64,000 nt of DNA, taken from Dipteris shenzhenensis (Eukaryota; Polypodiophyta; Polypodiopsida; Gleicheniales). This document shows positions 34,646-45,918 of this stretch, piece after piece (the first letter of the stretch is position 1; the number at the start of each line of letters is the position of its first letter). The translations under genes were made by a program, and so were the position numbers. The notes under the pieces are model-generated. The model saw only the letters and a program-made list of their open reading frames with translations, was not told the origin of the DNA and searched no databases. The stretch lies in NCBI GenBank assembly GCA_047967505.1, contig CM106538.1; one strand, written 5' to 3'.

Positions 34646-37600
34646 CTCCCCCTTGAGCTCAATCCCAATTCCTGCACACCAAGCAGGTCTCTGAACTTGC
34701 GCAGCTTCTCTGCGCCCAATGCTTTCGTGAAGATGTCAGCTACCTGATCCTCTGTGCTAACATAAACTAGATCAATGAGACCTAGTAAAACCTTCTCCCA
34801 CACATAGTGATAATGCACCTCAATGTGCTTTGTTCTGGCATGAAAGACTGGGTTCTTTGCCAAATGTATACTACTCATGTTGTCACAATAAATGACAACT
34901 GGCCCATCTGTAGACTGATGCATATCATAGAGTAGCTTATGCAACCAAGCTCCCTCACATGCAGCCATTGCTGCACCCCTGTACTCAGCCTCTGTGCTCG
35001 ACAAGGCAACTGTAGGCTGTTTCTTGCTGCTCCAAGTGACTGCAGCACTCCCAAAAGAGAACACATATCCACTAGTAGATCGTCTATCAGAAATGCTACT
35101 AGCCCAATCAGCATCAGTGTATCCATGCAACTGTATCTAAACCCCAGCCTCATAAAATAGTCCATACTACAATGTGGACTTCACATACCTGATTATGCGT
35201 CTAGCCGCATCCAAATGCGGTTTCCGTGGAGCCTGCATAAACTGACTTACCAACCCAACAGCATAGCTCAAATCTGGCCTGGTAATAGTCATGTAAATCA
35301 AACTTCCTACTATGCGTCTGTACATAGTAGGGTCTTCCAGAAGCTCACCTGCATCTGTGCTCAGCTTCACATTCTGCTCCAAAGGAACTGAAATAGGCTT
35401 ACAGCCTGTCATCCCATATTTGGACAGCATGTCCAATCCATACTGCCTCTGCAAGAGCTGTATCCCACTTGGTGATCTAATCACCTCAATGCCCAAGAAA
35501 TAACGCAGCTCTCCCAAATCCTTCATCTCAAACTTCTGCCTCAATAGCATTTTCACATGAAGGATATCTTCATCACTATCACTTGTGATGATCAAATCAT
35601 CAACATAAATGACCAGAAGCATAATCCCTTTCTCTGTTTTTCTCACATAGAGTGAGAAATCTGCCTTGGAAATCTGAAAGCCAATAGTGACAAGATACTG
35701 TCCTATCTTGTCAGACCATGCTCTAGGTGCTTGCTTCAAGCCATACAAGGCTTTCTTCAACCTGCAAACAAACTCAGGATGAATAGCATGAACATAACCT
35801 GCTGGCTACTCCATAAAGACCTCTTCTTGCAAATCACCATGCAAGAAGGCATTCTTTACATCCATCTGATGTAAAGACCATCCCTTTGATGCAGCCATAG
35901 CAATGGCTGCTCTTACGGTTGCCATCCTTGCAACCGGGCTAAAAGTTTCACCATAATCAATGCCATATGTCTGTGCATACCCCTTGACAACTAATCTTGC
36001 CTTGTATCTATTCACTGAACCATCTGCATTGTGCTTGATCTTATAAACCCACTTACAGCCAATTGCATTCTTGCCTTTAGGCAAAGGCACCAATTCCCAT
36101 GTAGCATTAGCATCCAAGGCATCCATTTCTTCATCCATGGCTTTCTCCCATTTTTCATTTCCCATGGCTTGCTCAAAAGAAGTGGGTTCTGGTTCCTGTA
36201 TCACTTTGACCATATAGGCATAGTGAATGGCTGTAAATCCATCATATTTCAGCCTATCCACAGGATACCTAACCTTGGTAGACCTGCGCAAAATAGGCTC
36301 ACTTCCAGGTGCTCTCAAAACATCCCTGGTCTTCCTTACTCCAGGTGTAACAACAGAAGGAATACCCAACTCATCATCAATGCTCTGTTCTGAGCCACTG
36401 GATTCACCATCCACATAAGAGTGACCTGCATTCACATCAAACATGGGCTGATCTACCTTCTCTTTTCCTTTTCGTGATACCTGCGTACCACTATCTGCAT
36501 TGCTTTGAGGGGATTCTCCTGATCTCAATCTGCCTGTCCATGGCGAAGTATGTGAACCACTGGTAGAGGACACTCCAGGTCCACTGATATTTTGTGATTG
36601 CTGCTGTGCATTCTGTGCAGCATTACCATTTTGTGCATCTACATCAATCATCACATTTACTGGTTTATACCAGTTGCTCATCTCATCAAAAACAACATCT
36701 CTGCTCACTGTGAACTTACGTGTAGAAGGGTTATAGCATCTATACCCTTTCTGCTGCAGAGAATAACCAATAAAGATGCACTTCTCAGCTTTTGGATCCA
36801 ACTTGGACCTCAACTCATCTAGCACATGGACATAAGCAATGCAACCAAAAATCTTCAAATGAGAAATATCTGGTTTCCTACCAGTATACATCTCCTCTGG
36901 CATCATGCCATGTATTACTGCAATGGGAGTCCTGTTCATTATATAGACTGCTGTAGCAACTGCTTCAGCCCAATAATAATCTGGTAGATCTTTTTCATTT
37001 AGCATAGCCCGAGACACCTCTCCAATATGCCTGTTTTTTCTTTCTGCAATTCCATTTTGCTGTGGGGTATGACTGCATGAATATTGCTGCTTTATACCAT
37101 GCTCCTGCAAGAACCTTGCAAACTCATTTGAGAGGTACTCTCCCCCTCCATCTGACCTTAGGCATTTTATTTGCAGGCCTGTTTCTTTTTCAACCATAGC
37201 TTTGAAAGCTTTGAAGTGCCCAAACACTTCACTTTTCTTTTTCATAAAATACACCCACAGTTTTCTGCTGAAGTCATCAATAAATGTGACAAAATAGTGA
37301 CAGCCTCCAATAGATGCAGCTTTTGTAGTCCACACATCAGAGTGGATTAATTCCAATGGTTTTTTACTCTCTTGAACATGCCTAGGAAAAGGTTTCCTTG
37401 CCTGTTTCCCAAATTGACAGGCTTCACAAATCTTGTGCATTTCTGCAACCTTGAATTTTGGCAATCCTGCAACAATATTTTGGGCTTGCATTGATTTAAG
37501 TCGCTGTATATTAACATGACCAATGCGTTTGTGCCAGATATCAATATCTGCAACTACACCGGTCCCATGTGCAAACATTGCTGCACTCAATTCAGACATG

Positions 37601-38034
37601 TCTGCATCCAACATAAACATCCTGCCCTTCTTCTTTCCTTTTGCTATCAAGCGACCATTATTTTTCATATCCTCAACAAAGCATCCATGAGGATTAAATC
37701 TGACCTGCAAGCCCTGCTCAACCATCTGACCAACAGAAACCAGGTTCTTGGTGATGTTCGGGACATGAAATACATCAGACAAGTATTTCTTTTTCCCATC
37801 CTGCATAGACAAAGGAATTTTGCCAATCTGCACAATAGGATGTGCAGTATCATCACTAGTCTCCACAAATCCTAGTTTTTCCATTTTTCTTGCATCCTGC
37901 ATCCATTCAGCGTGACCTGTCATGTGGTTTGACGCACCCGAGTCAACATACCACACATCATTGCTTTCTTCTACACTTGTTACAGAATTTGTCATATGCT
38001 GCACCATAAACAAATGCTCATTTCTGTCATCACC
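34573..38034 (-). pseudogene. Copia D pol, three stops
   Basis: One frame throughout, in register with gag. Protease [14 protein letters not shown] (about 37920-37950). Integrase with zinc region ([24 protein letters not shown]) and full DDE core: D in [10 protein letters not shown] in [10 protein letters not shown] in [14 protein letters not shown] variable linker contains [13 protein letters not shown] has [12 protein letters not shown] and YVDDLIITSDSD (about 35600). RNase H has GYTDADWASS, LSSTEAEYRGA, YCDNMSSIHLA and VADIFTKAL. TAG stops lie at 35806-35808, 35167-35169 and 35137-35139; C has CAG at each. All catalytic motifs seem present, so the enzyme is disabled only by these stops. 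Confidence 0.94.
34646..34654 (-). other. Polypurine tract of copia D
   Basis: AAGGGGGAG on the minus strand next to the 3' LTR. Confidence 0.88.
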
Positions 38035-38970
38035 CTATCTACTAGAGGATGCATAATTGCCTTGCTGCAATTTTCCATTCATAATGTCATTCTGCTTTTT
38101 ATAGCAGTCCTTAGCCATATGACCCATTTTGCCACAATAGTAGCATTCAATATTGCTGTTTGCATTTTGGCCTCTCTGCCATCCACCACGGCCTCTTTGG
38201 CTCCCCCTGCCTCTAGAGTTCCCACGTCCTCCTGCATAGGACTGGTTTTCTTGCGTTTGCTGCATATTCTGATTTCTACCATGGCCTGCAGATCGGCCTC
38301 CTCTACCTCTGCCTCTACCTCTACCAGCATTTGAGTAGAAGATAGTTTCTTTTGAAGTTCCTGCTGAAGAAGATGCACCCCCATTTCTCTGCTCTTCAGA
38401 AATTAGAAGAGCAATCAACTCCTCAAAATCAGGAAAGTTTTCACGGACGGCAATGGATGTCTGGAACTGTGCATAATCCTTTCCTAGACCATTCAAGGTC
38501 ACAGAAACCAAATCGTCATCATCCACTGGCGACCCAATGGAAGCAAGTGCATCTGCAATTTTCTTCACTTTCATGTGGTAGTCATTTATGCTCAAATTTT
38601 CTCTCTGCACATTGTGCAACTCCTGCTTGAGTTGCATTTTCCTGGCTTGCGTATTTGTGCTATACATTTTTGCCAAAGTATCCCATGCCTCCTTTGGCGT
38701 ATTTGCATCCTGAATATGCACAATCATGGAGTCCGAAATACTGATAGACAGCCAGTACATAACTTTCCTGGCTCTCTCATGCCATGCTTTGAATGCCTGC
38801 ATTTCCTGTTGACTAGGAACATTAGGAAGAACAGGTTCTTCTTCATTTCCTGTAATGAATTCCCAATAGCCTTTTCCCATCAAGAAATTCGTCATTCTAA
38901 ACTTCCATGCCTGGAAGTTGTTCTTGTCAAGCTTTTCAGTGACAATCTGTGAAAGAGAATCAGATGCCAT
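38035..38970 (-). CDS. Copia D gag
   Basis: 311 codons from MASDSLSQIVTEKLDKNNFQ, intact. The start at 38970 is preferred over the ATG five codons upstream because it matches copy C. UBN2-type capsid, Arg/Gly-rich stretch GRGRGRGGRSAGHGRN and zinc knuckle CYYCGKMGHMAKDC as in C. It ends with TAG at 38035-38037; the protease frame follows in register, with the first downstream Met eight codons on. Confidence 0.93.
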   Translation of the reverse strand: MASDSLSQIVTEKLDKNNFQAWKFRMTNFLMGKGYWEFITGNEEEPVLPNVPSQQEMQAFKAWHERARKVMYWLSISISDSMIVHIQDANTPKEAWDTLAKMYSTNTQARKMQLKQELHNVQRENLSINDYHMKVKKIADALASIGSPVDDDDLVSVTLNGLGKDYAQFQTSIAVRENFPDFEELIALLISEEQRNGGASSSAGTSKETIFYSNAGRGRGRGRGGRSAGHGRNQNMQQTQENQSYAGGRGNSRGRGSQRGRGGWQRGQNANSNIECYYCGKMGHMAKDCYKKQNDIMNGKLQQGNYASSSR

Positions 38971-39502
38971 TACAGAACACTGCAAAATATTTTGTCACTG
39001 CAAAAAACACAGCTTTTTGCCTCACACGGGCAGATCTGCAAAACTGACGAAAGTGGTATTTCACCACACAGTCACTTCCTAGTGATGATTTTGCATCAAC
39101 AGGCAACAGGCATGAATCTGTAACTCCCAATATCTCTGCACACAAGCATACGATGCAAATTCTGCAGCACCTTTCCACCAACTAGCCGCGCAGTGGTTGC
39201 ACAGCCAAAAGCAGGGCCTTTTTCTGAGTGCCTGTGAAGAACTTCCGCCTTCAAAACGGGCCCCGAAACGGCCTCAAATCAGAAAAATAAAGTCACTGAG
39301 GGCTTCGCCTCTTCCCGCAGCATATACTGCGCTCTCGCCACACTGCGAAGGGCGTCTCAATCTGAAACAGTGCACTCTTGCACTTCTGGCTGTGCTACCT
39401 GCAGAGATTTGCTCCCAAACTCGAAATAGGAAAGCAACACTGGTCCTCTTACCAGGACACCACGAACTTGGCTTGCTTTCTTGAGCTCCTTACCACGAAC
39501 AA

Positions 39503-39515
39503 GGCTCTGATACCA
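39503..39515 (-). other. Primer-binding site of copia D
   Basis: TGGTATCAGAGCC on the minus strand, next to the 5' LTR. Confidence 0.93.
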
Positions 39516-39867
39516 TGTGAAGATTGTGGGAGAGAGGGAAGGAGTCTCACTTGAGGCTTTCTCACAATCACAATGGGGGAATACACACAAAGGTGGAGGC
39601 TGAAAACAGTTTTCCTCTTCTTAGTTGTGAAAGCCAAAAGAACTCTAGTACAAAGAAATAGAAGAACCCTATATGTGGGTCTCAAACCAAACTCAACTAA
39701 CTAAGGTGGCATACTAACTGAGCCACAAACTAGAGTAGATAAGGATAGCTGTCATCCAGCTATTATTCGTGGGCAGTGTACCAACCGCATCTCCAGCTAA
39801 CAGGTCGGTGACATAAATGCACAACAGTCACCCTGGCATATCACGAGTGGAGCTCGATATCTCAACA
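39516..39867 (-). repeat. 5' LTR of copia D
   Basis: 352 bp; pairs with 34292-34645. Confidence 0.95.
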
Positions 39868-39872
39868 GTGGA

Positions 39873-40255
39873 GAGGGAGGGGGGGGGTGGGTGGGGGTGG
39901 AGATGGGAGGGGTGGTGGTGGAAATGGAGGAGGGGGGGGGAAAGGGTGGTGGTGAGGGGGGGAGGTGGAGATGGAGTGGGGGGCAGGAGGGGGTGGTGGT
40001 TGAGGGGGAGATGGAGGAGGGGGGGCTGGTGGTGGAGATGGAGGGGAATGGAGGGAGGGGGGGGGCAGGGGGAAGGGGAGGGGGTGGTGGTGGAGGGGGG
40101 AATGGTGGAGGGGGAGGGGGAAAAAAGAAAAAAAGAAAAAACTTGATGGACGAAAAACTTTGACGGAAATCCAAAGGAAGAGATGGTCACCTGAACGCTC
40201 TCCAAGTCTTTCTCGATGTAACAGGATTGTTGAGGACCAATGGATGGTGGGTGGA
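39873..40255 (-). repeat. LTR-like module, copy 1 (right part)
   Basis: GGTGGAGATGG-rich tract, then a poly-A/G edge and ACTTTGACGGAAATCCAAAG, GAAGAGATGGTCACCTGA and CTCTCCAAGTCTTTCT. These match 41920-42341 of copy 2. With D removed it continues 33395-34291. Confidence 0.78.
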
Positions 40256-40802
40256 TGGCTAGGTTATCACTGCGAGATGGGCTCGAAGTAACTTACCATG
40301 TGAGGATGGGAGTAGGGTGGTGGTCGATGGAGAGGGACGAGTGTCTATGAGAGGGATGGGTGCTCTTTTATAGGGAAGGAGGGGGGATGTGGATTTAGTC
40401 AAACACATGTCCACCTTTGAATTTGTCCATGTTTGACTAAGGAGGTGGTTTTAATTTTTCTTTTGGGTTATGGCATTTAGAACCTTTAATCATTGATTGC
40501 CCATAACTTTTGCTCGTTGTGTCAAAATGTGCTTCCATAAAAAGAAGAAATGTTTGGAATTTCAAGCTCTACACTTTGGCAACCATCACATGGTCTGATT
40601 TATTCCTTAAGGTGCTATTTTTCCAGAAAACATGCATTTTCCTAAACTGATAACGAAGAGTTTCAGCTAGGATTTTTTTATTTATTTTTAACTTGAGTTG
40701 GAAAAAATTTAGCTCTCCTAGCTCAAGTGATATGTTCATGAAAGTTCGAAGTAGTTTGTTTTTTACACATACCTGTGTATGTTCACTTGAGACGCTAGTC
40801 TC
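40256..40802. other. No gene; possible U3 of an LTR
   Basis: No coding sequence. A minus-strand TATA box lies inside and the sequence ends at a gypsy-type primer site. Confidence 0.4.
40365..40372 (-). promoter_or_regulatory. TATA box, minus strand
   Basis: TATAAAAG on the minus strand in CCCTATAAAAGAGCACCC. It would drive transcription leftwards into the G/GA-rich module and copia D insertion site, as expected of an LTR promoter for the minus-strand gypsy element. Confidence 0.5.
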
Positions 40803-40821
40803 CCCAGTAGTAGTGGCGCCA
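40803..40821 (-). other. Gypsy-type primer-binding site
   Basis: On the minus strand, TTTGGCGCCACTACTACTGG follows an AACA end. TGGCGCC at this place is the usual gypsy primer-site start. Confidence 0.5.
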
Positions 40822-40823
40822 AA

Positions 40824-41611
40824 TGTTAGCTCTTTCCCATGGCTTCCCCAACTCAGTTGACCTAACTGGCCTAGTTAGTCTAACTAACCTAACTATCGAG
40901 TTAGATGTCTAACAGTTAGTCTAACCTAACCTAACTATGGGTTAAAACTACCTACAATTAATTAATCGAACCACAGTTAGTTGAATTAACTGTAGTACAA
41001 TTAGACTAACCTAACTGTCTAGTTAGTCTAACTAGCTAATAGTTAAACTGACCTAGCTGTAACTAACTAATTGAGAGTTAAATAACTAACCTAGGTTAGA
41101 GCTAACCTAACCTAGGTGTAAACTAACCTAGCCAAGAATAGACCTAGGGTCAAGTTAGGTTACGTTAGGTTAGGTTTATTTTTATATTTTTTAAGTTTAT
41201 TTAAATTTTTTTTATTTTTTTTTGGGGGGGCATCGCGCGTGTAGCGGCAGCATCAGAGAGGGGGGTAGCGCGTCAGAGAGGGGGGGGTTTTGCAGTTGAG
41301 GGGGAGGAGTGTGGAGAGGAGGTGAGGGGAGTTTGGAGGGCAGTGGGTCGGGCACTGGGCAAAGTAGCATGGAGTCTTGGAGGCACCCAGGCACTGCATT
41401 GTGGAGGCGTGGAGGCGGGGCTGGTGTAGGAGGCAGGTCAGCACGCCTTTGCTAGTTGTGTCGTCACTGTTGACTGGCTACGTCACCATTGGTGGGCGAT
41501 GTGCCATGCTCCACTTCCTGCACTAAGGGCTTAGAAGCCCTTAGTTAGATAGGCCTTTGGCCTTAGATAAGAGTGGAGCGATCGGCGATGTGGGGGGGGC
41601 GGTAGGGTAGG

Positions 41612-41670
<59 letters not shown>

Positions 41671-41886
41671 TAGAGAGAGAGGGAGAGAGAGAAGAGGGAG
41701 GGGGTGGGAAGAGAGAGAGAGGGGGGAAGAGAGAGAGAGAGAGAGAGAGAAGAGAAGAGAGAGGGGGTAGAGAGAAAGGGAGAGAGAGAAGAGTGAGGGG
41801 GTGGGAAGAGAGAGAGAGAGAGAGAGAAGAGACGAGAGAGGGGGGTAGAGAGAGAGGGAGAGAGAGAGAGGAGGGAGGGGGTGGGA

Positions 41887-41918
<32 letters not shown>

Positions 41919-42341
41919 TGGTGGAGGAGGGAGAATGGAGGGGGCGGGGTGGAGATGGAAAGGGGGGGGGGAGATGGAGGGGGGGGGTGGAGAGGGGGGA
42001 AGGGGTGGTGGAGGGGGGTGGAGATGGAAAGGGGGGGGGGGCAGTGGAGATGGAGGGGGGGTGGAGAGGGGGGATGGTGGTGGAGGGGGGGTGGAGGGTG
42101 GAGGGGGGTGGTGGAGAGGGGGGGTGGAGGGGGTCGAGGGTGGAGGGAATGGTGGTGGAGGGGGGAATGGTAGAGTGGGAGGGGGTGATGGTGGAAGGGG
42201 GTGTGGAGGGGGAGGGGGAAAAAAACTTGACAGACGGAAAACTTTGACGGAAATCCAAAGGGAGGAAGAGATGGTCACCTGATTGCTCTCCAAGTCTTTC
42301 TTGATGTAACGGGATTGTTGAGGATGAATGGACGGTGGAAT
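40824..42341 (-). repeat. LTR-like module, copy 2
   Basis: Minus strand ends AACA just before the primer-site-like sequence. Contains CTAAC/GTTAG words (40860-41170), A/T run, G-rich stretch, AAGGGCTTAGAAGCCCTTAG (about 41526), GA arrays (41612-41912), GGTGGA-rich tract and the unique end shared with copy 1. The right end is cut by copia fragment F. Best read as the tail of a long gypsy LTR whose start is lost. Confidence 0.7.
41612..41912. repeat. GA microsatellite
   Basis: About 300 bp of GA runs broken by GGGGG spacers. Opposite-strand frames of 250-262 codons here are Ser/Leu/Pro artefacts. Confidence 0.95.
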
Positions 42342-43244
42342 CAGACGCCATTACAGAACACTACAAAATATTCTGTCACTGCAAAAAAGCACAGCTTTCG
42401 CCTCACACGGGCAGATCTGCAAAACTGACGAAAGTGGTTTTTGACCACACAATCACTTCCTAGTGACAATTTTGCATCAACAAGCAACAAGCATGATTCT
42501 GCAACTCCCAATATCTCTGCACACAGGCATACGATGCAATTTCTACGACAACTTTGCACCGACCAGTCGAGCAGTGGTCGCACAGCAAAAATAGGGCCTT
42601 TTTCTGAGTGCCTACAAAGAACTTCCGCCTTCAAAACGCGCCCCGAAATGGCCTTGAATCAAAAAAATAAAGTTACCAAGGGCTTCACCCATTCCTACAG
42701 CATATACTACCCTCTCGCCACACCACGAAGGGCCTCTCAATCTGAGACAGTGCACTCTTGCACTTTTGGCTGTGCTACCTGCAGAGATTTGCTCCCAAAC
42801 TCGAAATAGGAAAGCAACACTGGTCCTCTTACCATGACACCACGAACTTGGTTTGCTTTCTTGAGCTCCTTACCACGAACAAGGCTTTGATACCATGTGA
42901 AGATAGTGGGAGAGAGGGAAGGAGTCTCACTTGTGGCTTTCTCACATACACAATGGGGGAATACACACAGTGGAGGCTGAAAACAGTTTTCCTCTTCTTA
43001 GTTGTGAAAGCCAAAAGAACTCAAGTACAAAGAAATAGAAGAACCCTATATGTGGGTCTCAAACCAAACTCAACTAACTAAGGTGGCATACTAACTAAGC
43101 CACGAACTAAAGTAGATAAGGATAGCTGTCATCCAGCTATTATTCATGGACGGTGTACCAACCGCATCTGCAGCTAACAAGTCGATGACATAAATGCACA
43201 ACGGTCACCCTAGCATATCGCGAGTGGAGCTCAATATCTCAACA
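42342..43244 (-). mobile_element. Copia fragment F (5' LTR and leader only)
   Basis: Matches the first about 900 bp of C/D: LTR 42896-43244, primer site 42883-42895 (one change) and leader, stopping a few bases past the gag start codon. It then joins module copy 2 abruptly. No gag body, pol or 3' LTR. Confidence 0.9.
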
Positions 43245-44194
43245 GTGAGTGCCCCCCTCCTCACTACCAAAAGATGTTCCCTTCCAAGACTTAACTGATA
43301 ATATCATTGGAAGCCACAACTCGAAGGCTCCCTCGTTCACCTCTATGAAATAATGGAAGTTCACACCCTCACTATGTTTATCACTCAGTCCTCAGATGCA
43401 CCTATTCCCCTCACTGACACGGATGCAGGCCTTAACCCCTGTTGATGCCTATGGCACAATGATGGTCCTAGCCCACTTCCAAGAACTCCAAAAGAAATAT
43501 CCCAACATCATACACAACTTCCCTAAGTACAACTTGCCCAAGGAAGTAACTTAGGAAGGACTTTGCATTTGCCTTCAGTCATTCAATGATATCTATGGCT
43601 CAGTACCTGACCCTATAGTGGTGACAGCAGTGCACTTCAACCGCCTTATCCTCTTGCTACTCCGAGATCTCCCCACCCATAGTTGTCCAATCGACAACAA
43701 ACTTCACAATCTCAACAACCAGATTGTCTTCCACAACAATGGCCCCTCCCAATTAAAAGACTTGTGCATGTACCTTTGGATTTGAAATCTCCATGGCCAT
43801 CACATTTGCACATTCGAGGACATGCATGCCACCCACTTCTAGAATTATCGGCCTTATTTTACATGGATTACCCCATGGCAATTGGACTGCTATGCAGTAC
43901 TCCAGATGGTCCTCTCCACTCACCTACTACACTGTGGCTGATCCAAGGATGGCTCAACAATAGGAACGGAGCATGTTAATAGCTATTGAGCATGCTAACG
44001 GATTTGGCCCATCCAAAACCTATGGGTTTTAAGCCACAAACGGCTCAATTTTGAAGTAGTCACCAGATCGCCCAAATTGACAAAGATAACACAAGAGCCA
44101 TTTGATCTCATATATGGATAACAGAAGAGCCATTTGAAGACAAAGAGAAGGTTGAGAGAATCAGCATATGGCTTGGCTCCATATGGCCCCAAGT
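43245..44194. other. Decayed, unrecognised sequence
   Basis: Stop-rich plus-strand frames, such as 98 codons at 43683-43979, without recognised domains. Possibly retroelement debris. Confidence 0.4.
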
Positions 44195-44345
44195 ATTTGT
44201 AAAGAGAGAGAGAGAGAGAGAGTGGTACATGGAATAGGGTTGGCCCTCCCTTCAAAAGGTGACATGTATAAAAGTCCAAGTGGTTGACTTTGGTCTTCAT
44301 GATTGTATGAAACCTTTGAGAAATACAAGCTCTCTTATTGCTCAT
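44195..44345. repeat. Dispersed repeat, inverted copy at 50470-50600
   Basis: GGGTTGGCCCTCCCTTCAAA through GGTTGACTTTGGTCTTCAT is found reverse-complemented at about 50534-50600, and weaker similarity extends beyond. A GA run lies at 44203-44221. Confidence 0.82.
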
Positions 44346-44365
44346 GTGTTGAGATTGAGATTTGC

Positions 44366-44569
44366 TTACTCAGTGAGAACTCCCATTAGAGGCATATATT
44401 CTTGCTTATGAGATATTAAATATTTTTGGCAAGGGGTGCAACCCTTAACAAATTTGGTTGTGTCTACAAAGAGACTGGGCCACCATAAACTTTCTTGTAG
44501 CAACTTGCAATCCATGAGATCTCCTACAAGGTGCCCTCCTACAATGCCGATGGAGCTCCTCACTCCCAT
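44366..44569 (-). pseudogene. Gypsy integrase zinc-binding fragment
   Basis: 67 codons reading GGHLVGDLMDCKLLQESLWW and FVKGCTPCQK, matching the HHCC region that opens gypsy integrases (compare RGHFQGEATARK, GYWWPT and CDVCQ in element E). The first His is not clear. No core domain follows on this strand. Confidence 0.6.
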
Positions 44570-45029
44570 GCTACTCCCCTACTACTCCTTGTGGAAGCAT
44601 TGCAGTAAAGCTTTCACTCATGTTCACTTGAGTGCCTACTAGATCGTTGCAATGGGGTTTCCACCAAGGTGCATACCCATTTGAGGGCATGGTCGATAAC
44701 TTTTTTTTGATTTGTTGAAGACCAAAACGGATTGAAAATTTGGAATCCAAACTAGTGGGACTACTGCATGGTGGTCTTAAAACACTGATAGTTGTTGGTA
44801 TTGGTATCTAGATTCACCCTAAAATGGAAGAAGTTGGAAAAGTGTGATTTGTGCATGTGAAAAGATATTTTAATAAATTCAACACTATTTACAATTTTGA
44901 ATTGTTTCTTTTTCCATGCACTTGCTTGCTATATCATTCATAAGCATGCCAAAGGTCATTGCATTTCATAACCCATAGCATCAAACCCAATAGCGTGCCC
45001 TTTGGCCTATTTAGTCCAGCATCAAAAGG

Positions 45030-45470
45030 GACACGAGCCTAAAATATTATCATGGCTACTACTGATTATTTCACAAAGTGAGCATAATCCAAGGCTACCA
45101 AGAAGATTGACACACGAGCAATGATCAAATTCATGTATGAGAATGTTATATCATGCTTCGGCCTCCCACTTGAAGTCATGAATCATCAATGAGACAATTC
45201 ATATTCTAATGAGTGAGTTCCTAATCGTTCATAGAAAATCCACTCCCTATTATCCTAGAGAGAAATTCCAAGTTGAGAGCTCTAACAAAACTATGTGCCG
45301 AACAATGACCTACATAGTGGAGGCCAATTGTAATAACTAGGAGCACAAATTCACCTCATTGCTTTTTGGGCATATCGCACAACATACAAGTTGTGACCAA
45401 TCGCACATCCTTTAGCCTTGCATTTGGGGTTGAAGTAGTTATGTCCATGTAATTTATAGTGCCAAGCCTA
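45030..45470 (+). pseudogene. Gypsy integrase core remnant
   Basis: Plus-strand reading keeps MATTDYFTK, then MIKFMYENVISCFGLPLEVM and, after many stops, IAFWAYRTTYK. These are landmarks of a gypsy integrase core (compare VATDYFTKWAE and LWAYRTT in E). Heavily mutated, and on the strand opposite the zinc-binding fragment, so rearranged or from another copy. Confidence 0.6.
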
Positions 45471-45549
45471 AGGGTGGCCATCCAAGACAACCAGAGGTCA
45501 TTCTTGAAGCCATCCATCAAGACAAGGAATTAAGAAGGAAGATACCCAC

Positions 45550-45918
45550 ATGAAAAGGCATGCAATAGGAGAGGCTTGGGCCTGCCAAGCTAAACCAAAA
45601 CAACTAGGGCTCATATCAATTTGTAAACCAGTAGTAGAATGGCTAAACCACATGGAAGATGTAACTATGGCACCCACTAGAGTGCATGTGGATTTTCAAT
45701 TATGCAGGGATACAATTTGCTCTTCTAAAGCCTTTGTGGACCCTAGGGTAAGTCATAGCCTCATCTCTCAAGATATGTGCAACAAACTCTTAACATATAA
45801 TGTAACTCTTGAACCCACTCTTGTCATTGTATGTGCAATAAATGGTCAAAGAACGCCATCCATAGGATATGTGAAAATACCAATATTGGTAAATAACCAT
45901 AGTGTGGCAAGCATATGA
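45550..45918 (+). pseudogene. Retropepsin-like fragment
   Basis: 122 codons; the middle reads AFVDPRVSHSLISQDMCNKL and later GYVKIPILVNN, resembling the xxVDTGASHSLIS and following strands of retroelement aspartic proteases. The catalytic triad is D-P-R instead of D-S/T-G, so it is inactive. The family assignment is by pattern only. Confidence 0.42.

Larger units (their letters stand above)
34292..39867 (-). mobile_element. Near-intact Ty1/copia element D
   Basis: 5576 bp with LTRs of 354 and 352 bp, flanked by GTGGA at 34287-34291 and 39868-39872. The two LTRs differ by four substitutions and one 2-bp indel by eye (about 99% identity), so it is a young insertion. Gag and pol are in one frame with no frameshift; the only interruptions are four TAG codons. 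Same family as C, inverted to it. Confidence 0.96.

Noticed and set aside
41541-42351. 250- and 262-codon minus frames and matching plus frames
   Set aside because: Overlapping frames in GA/GGTGGA simple sequence; composition artefact.
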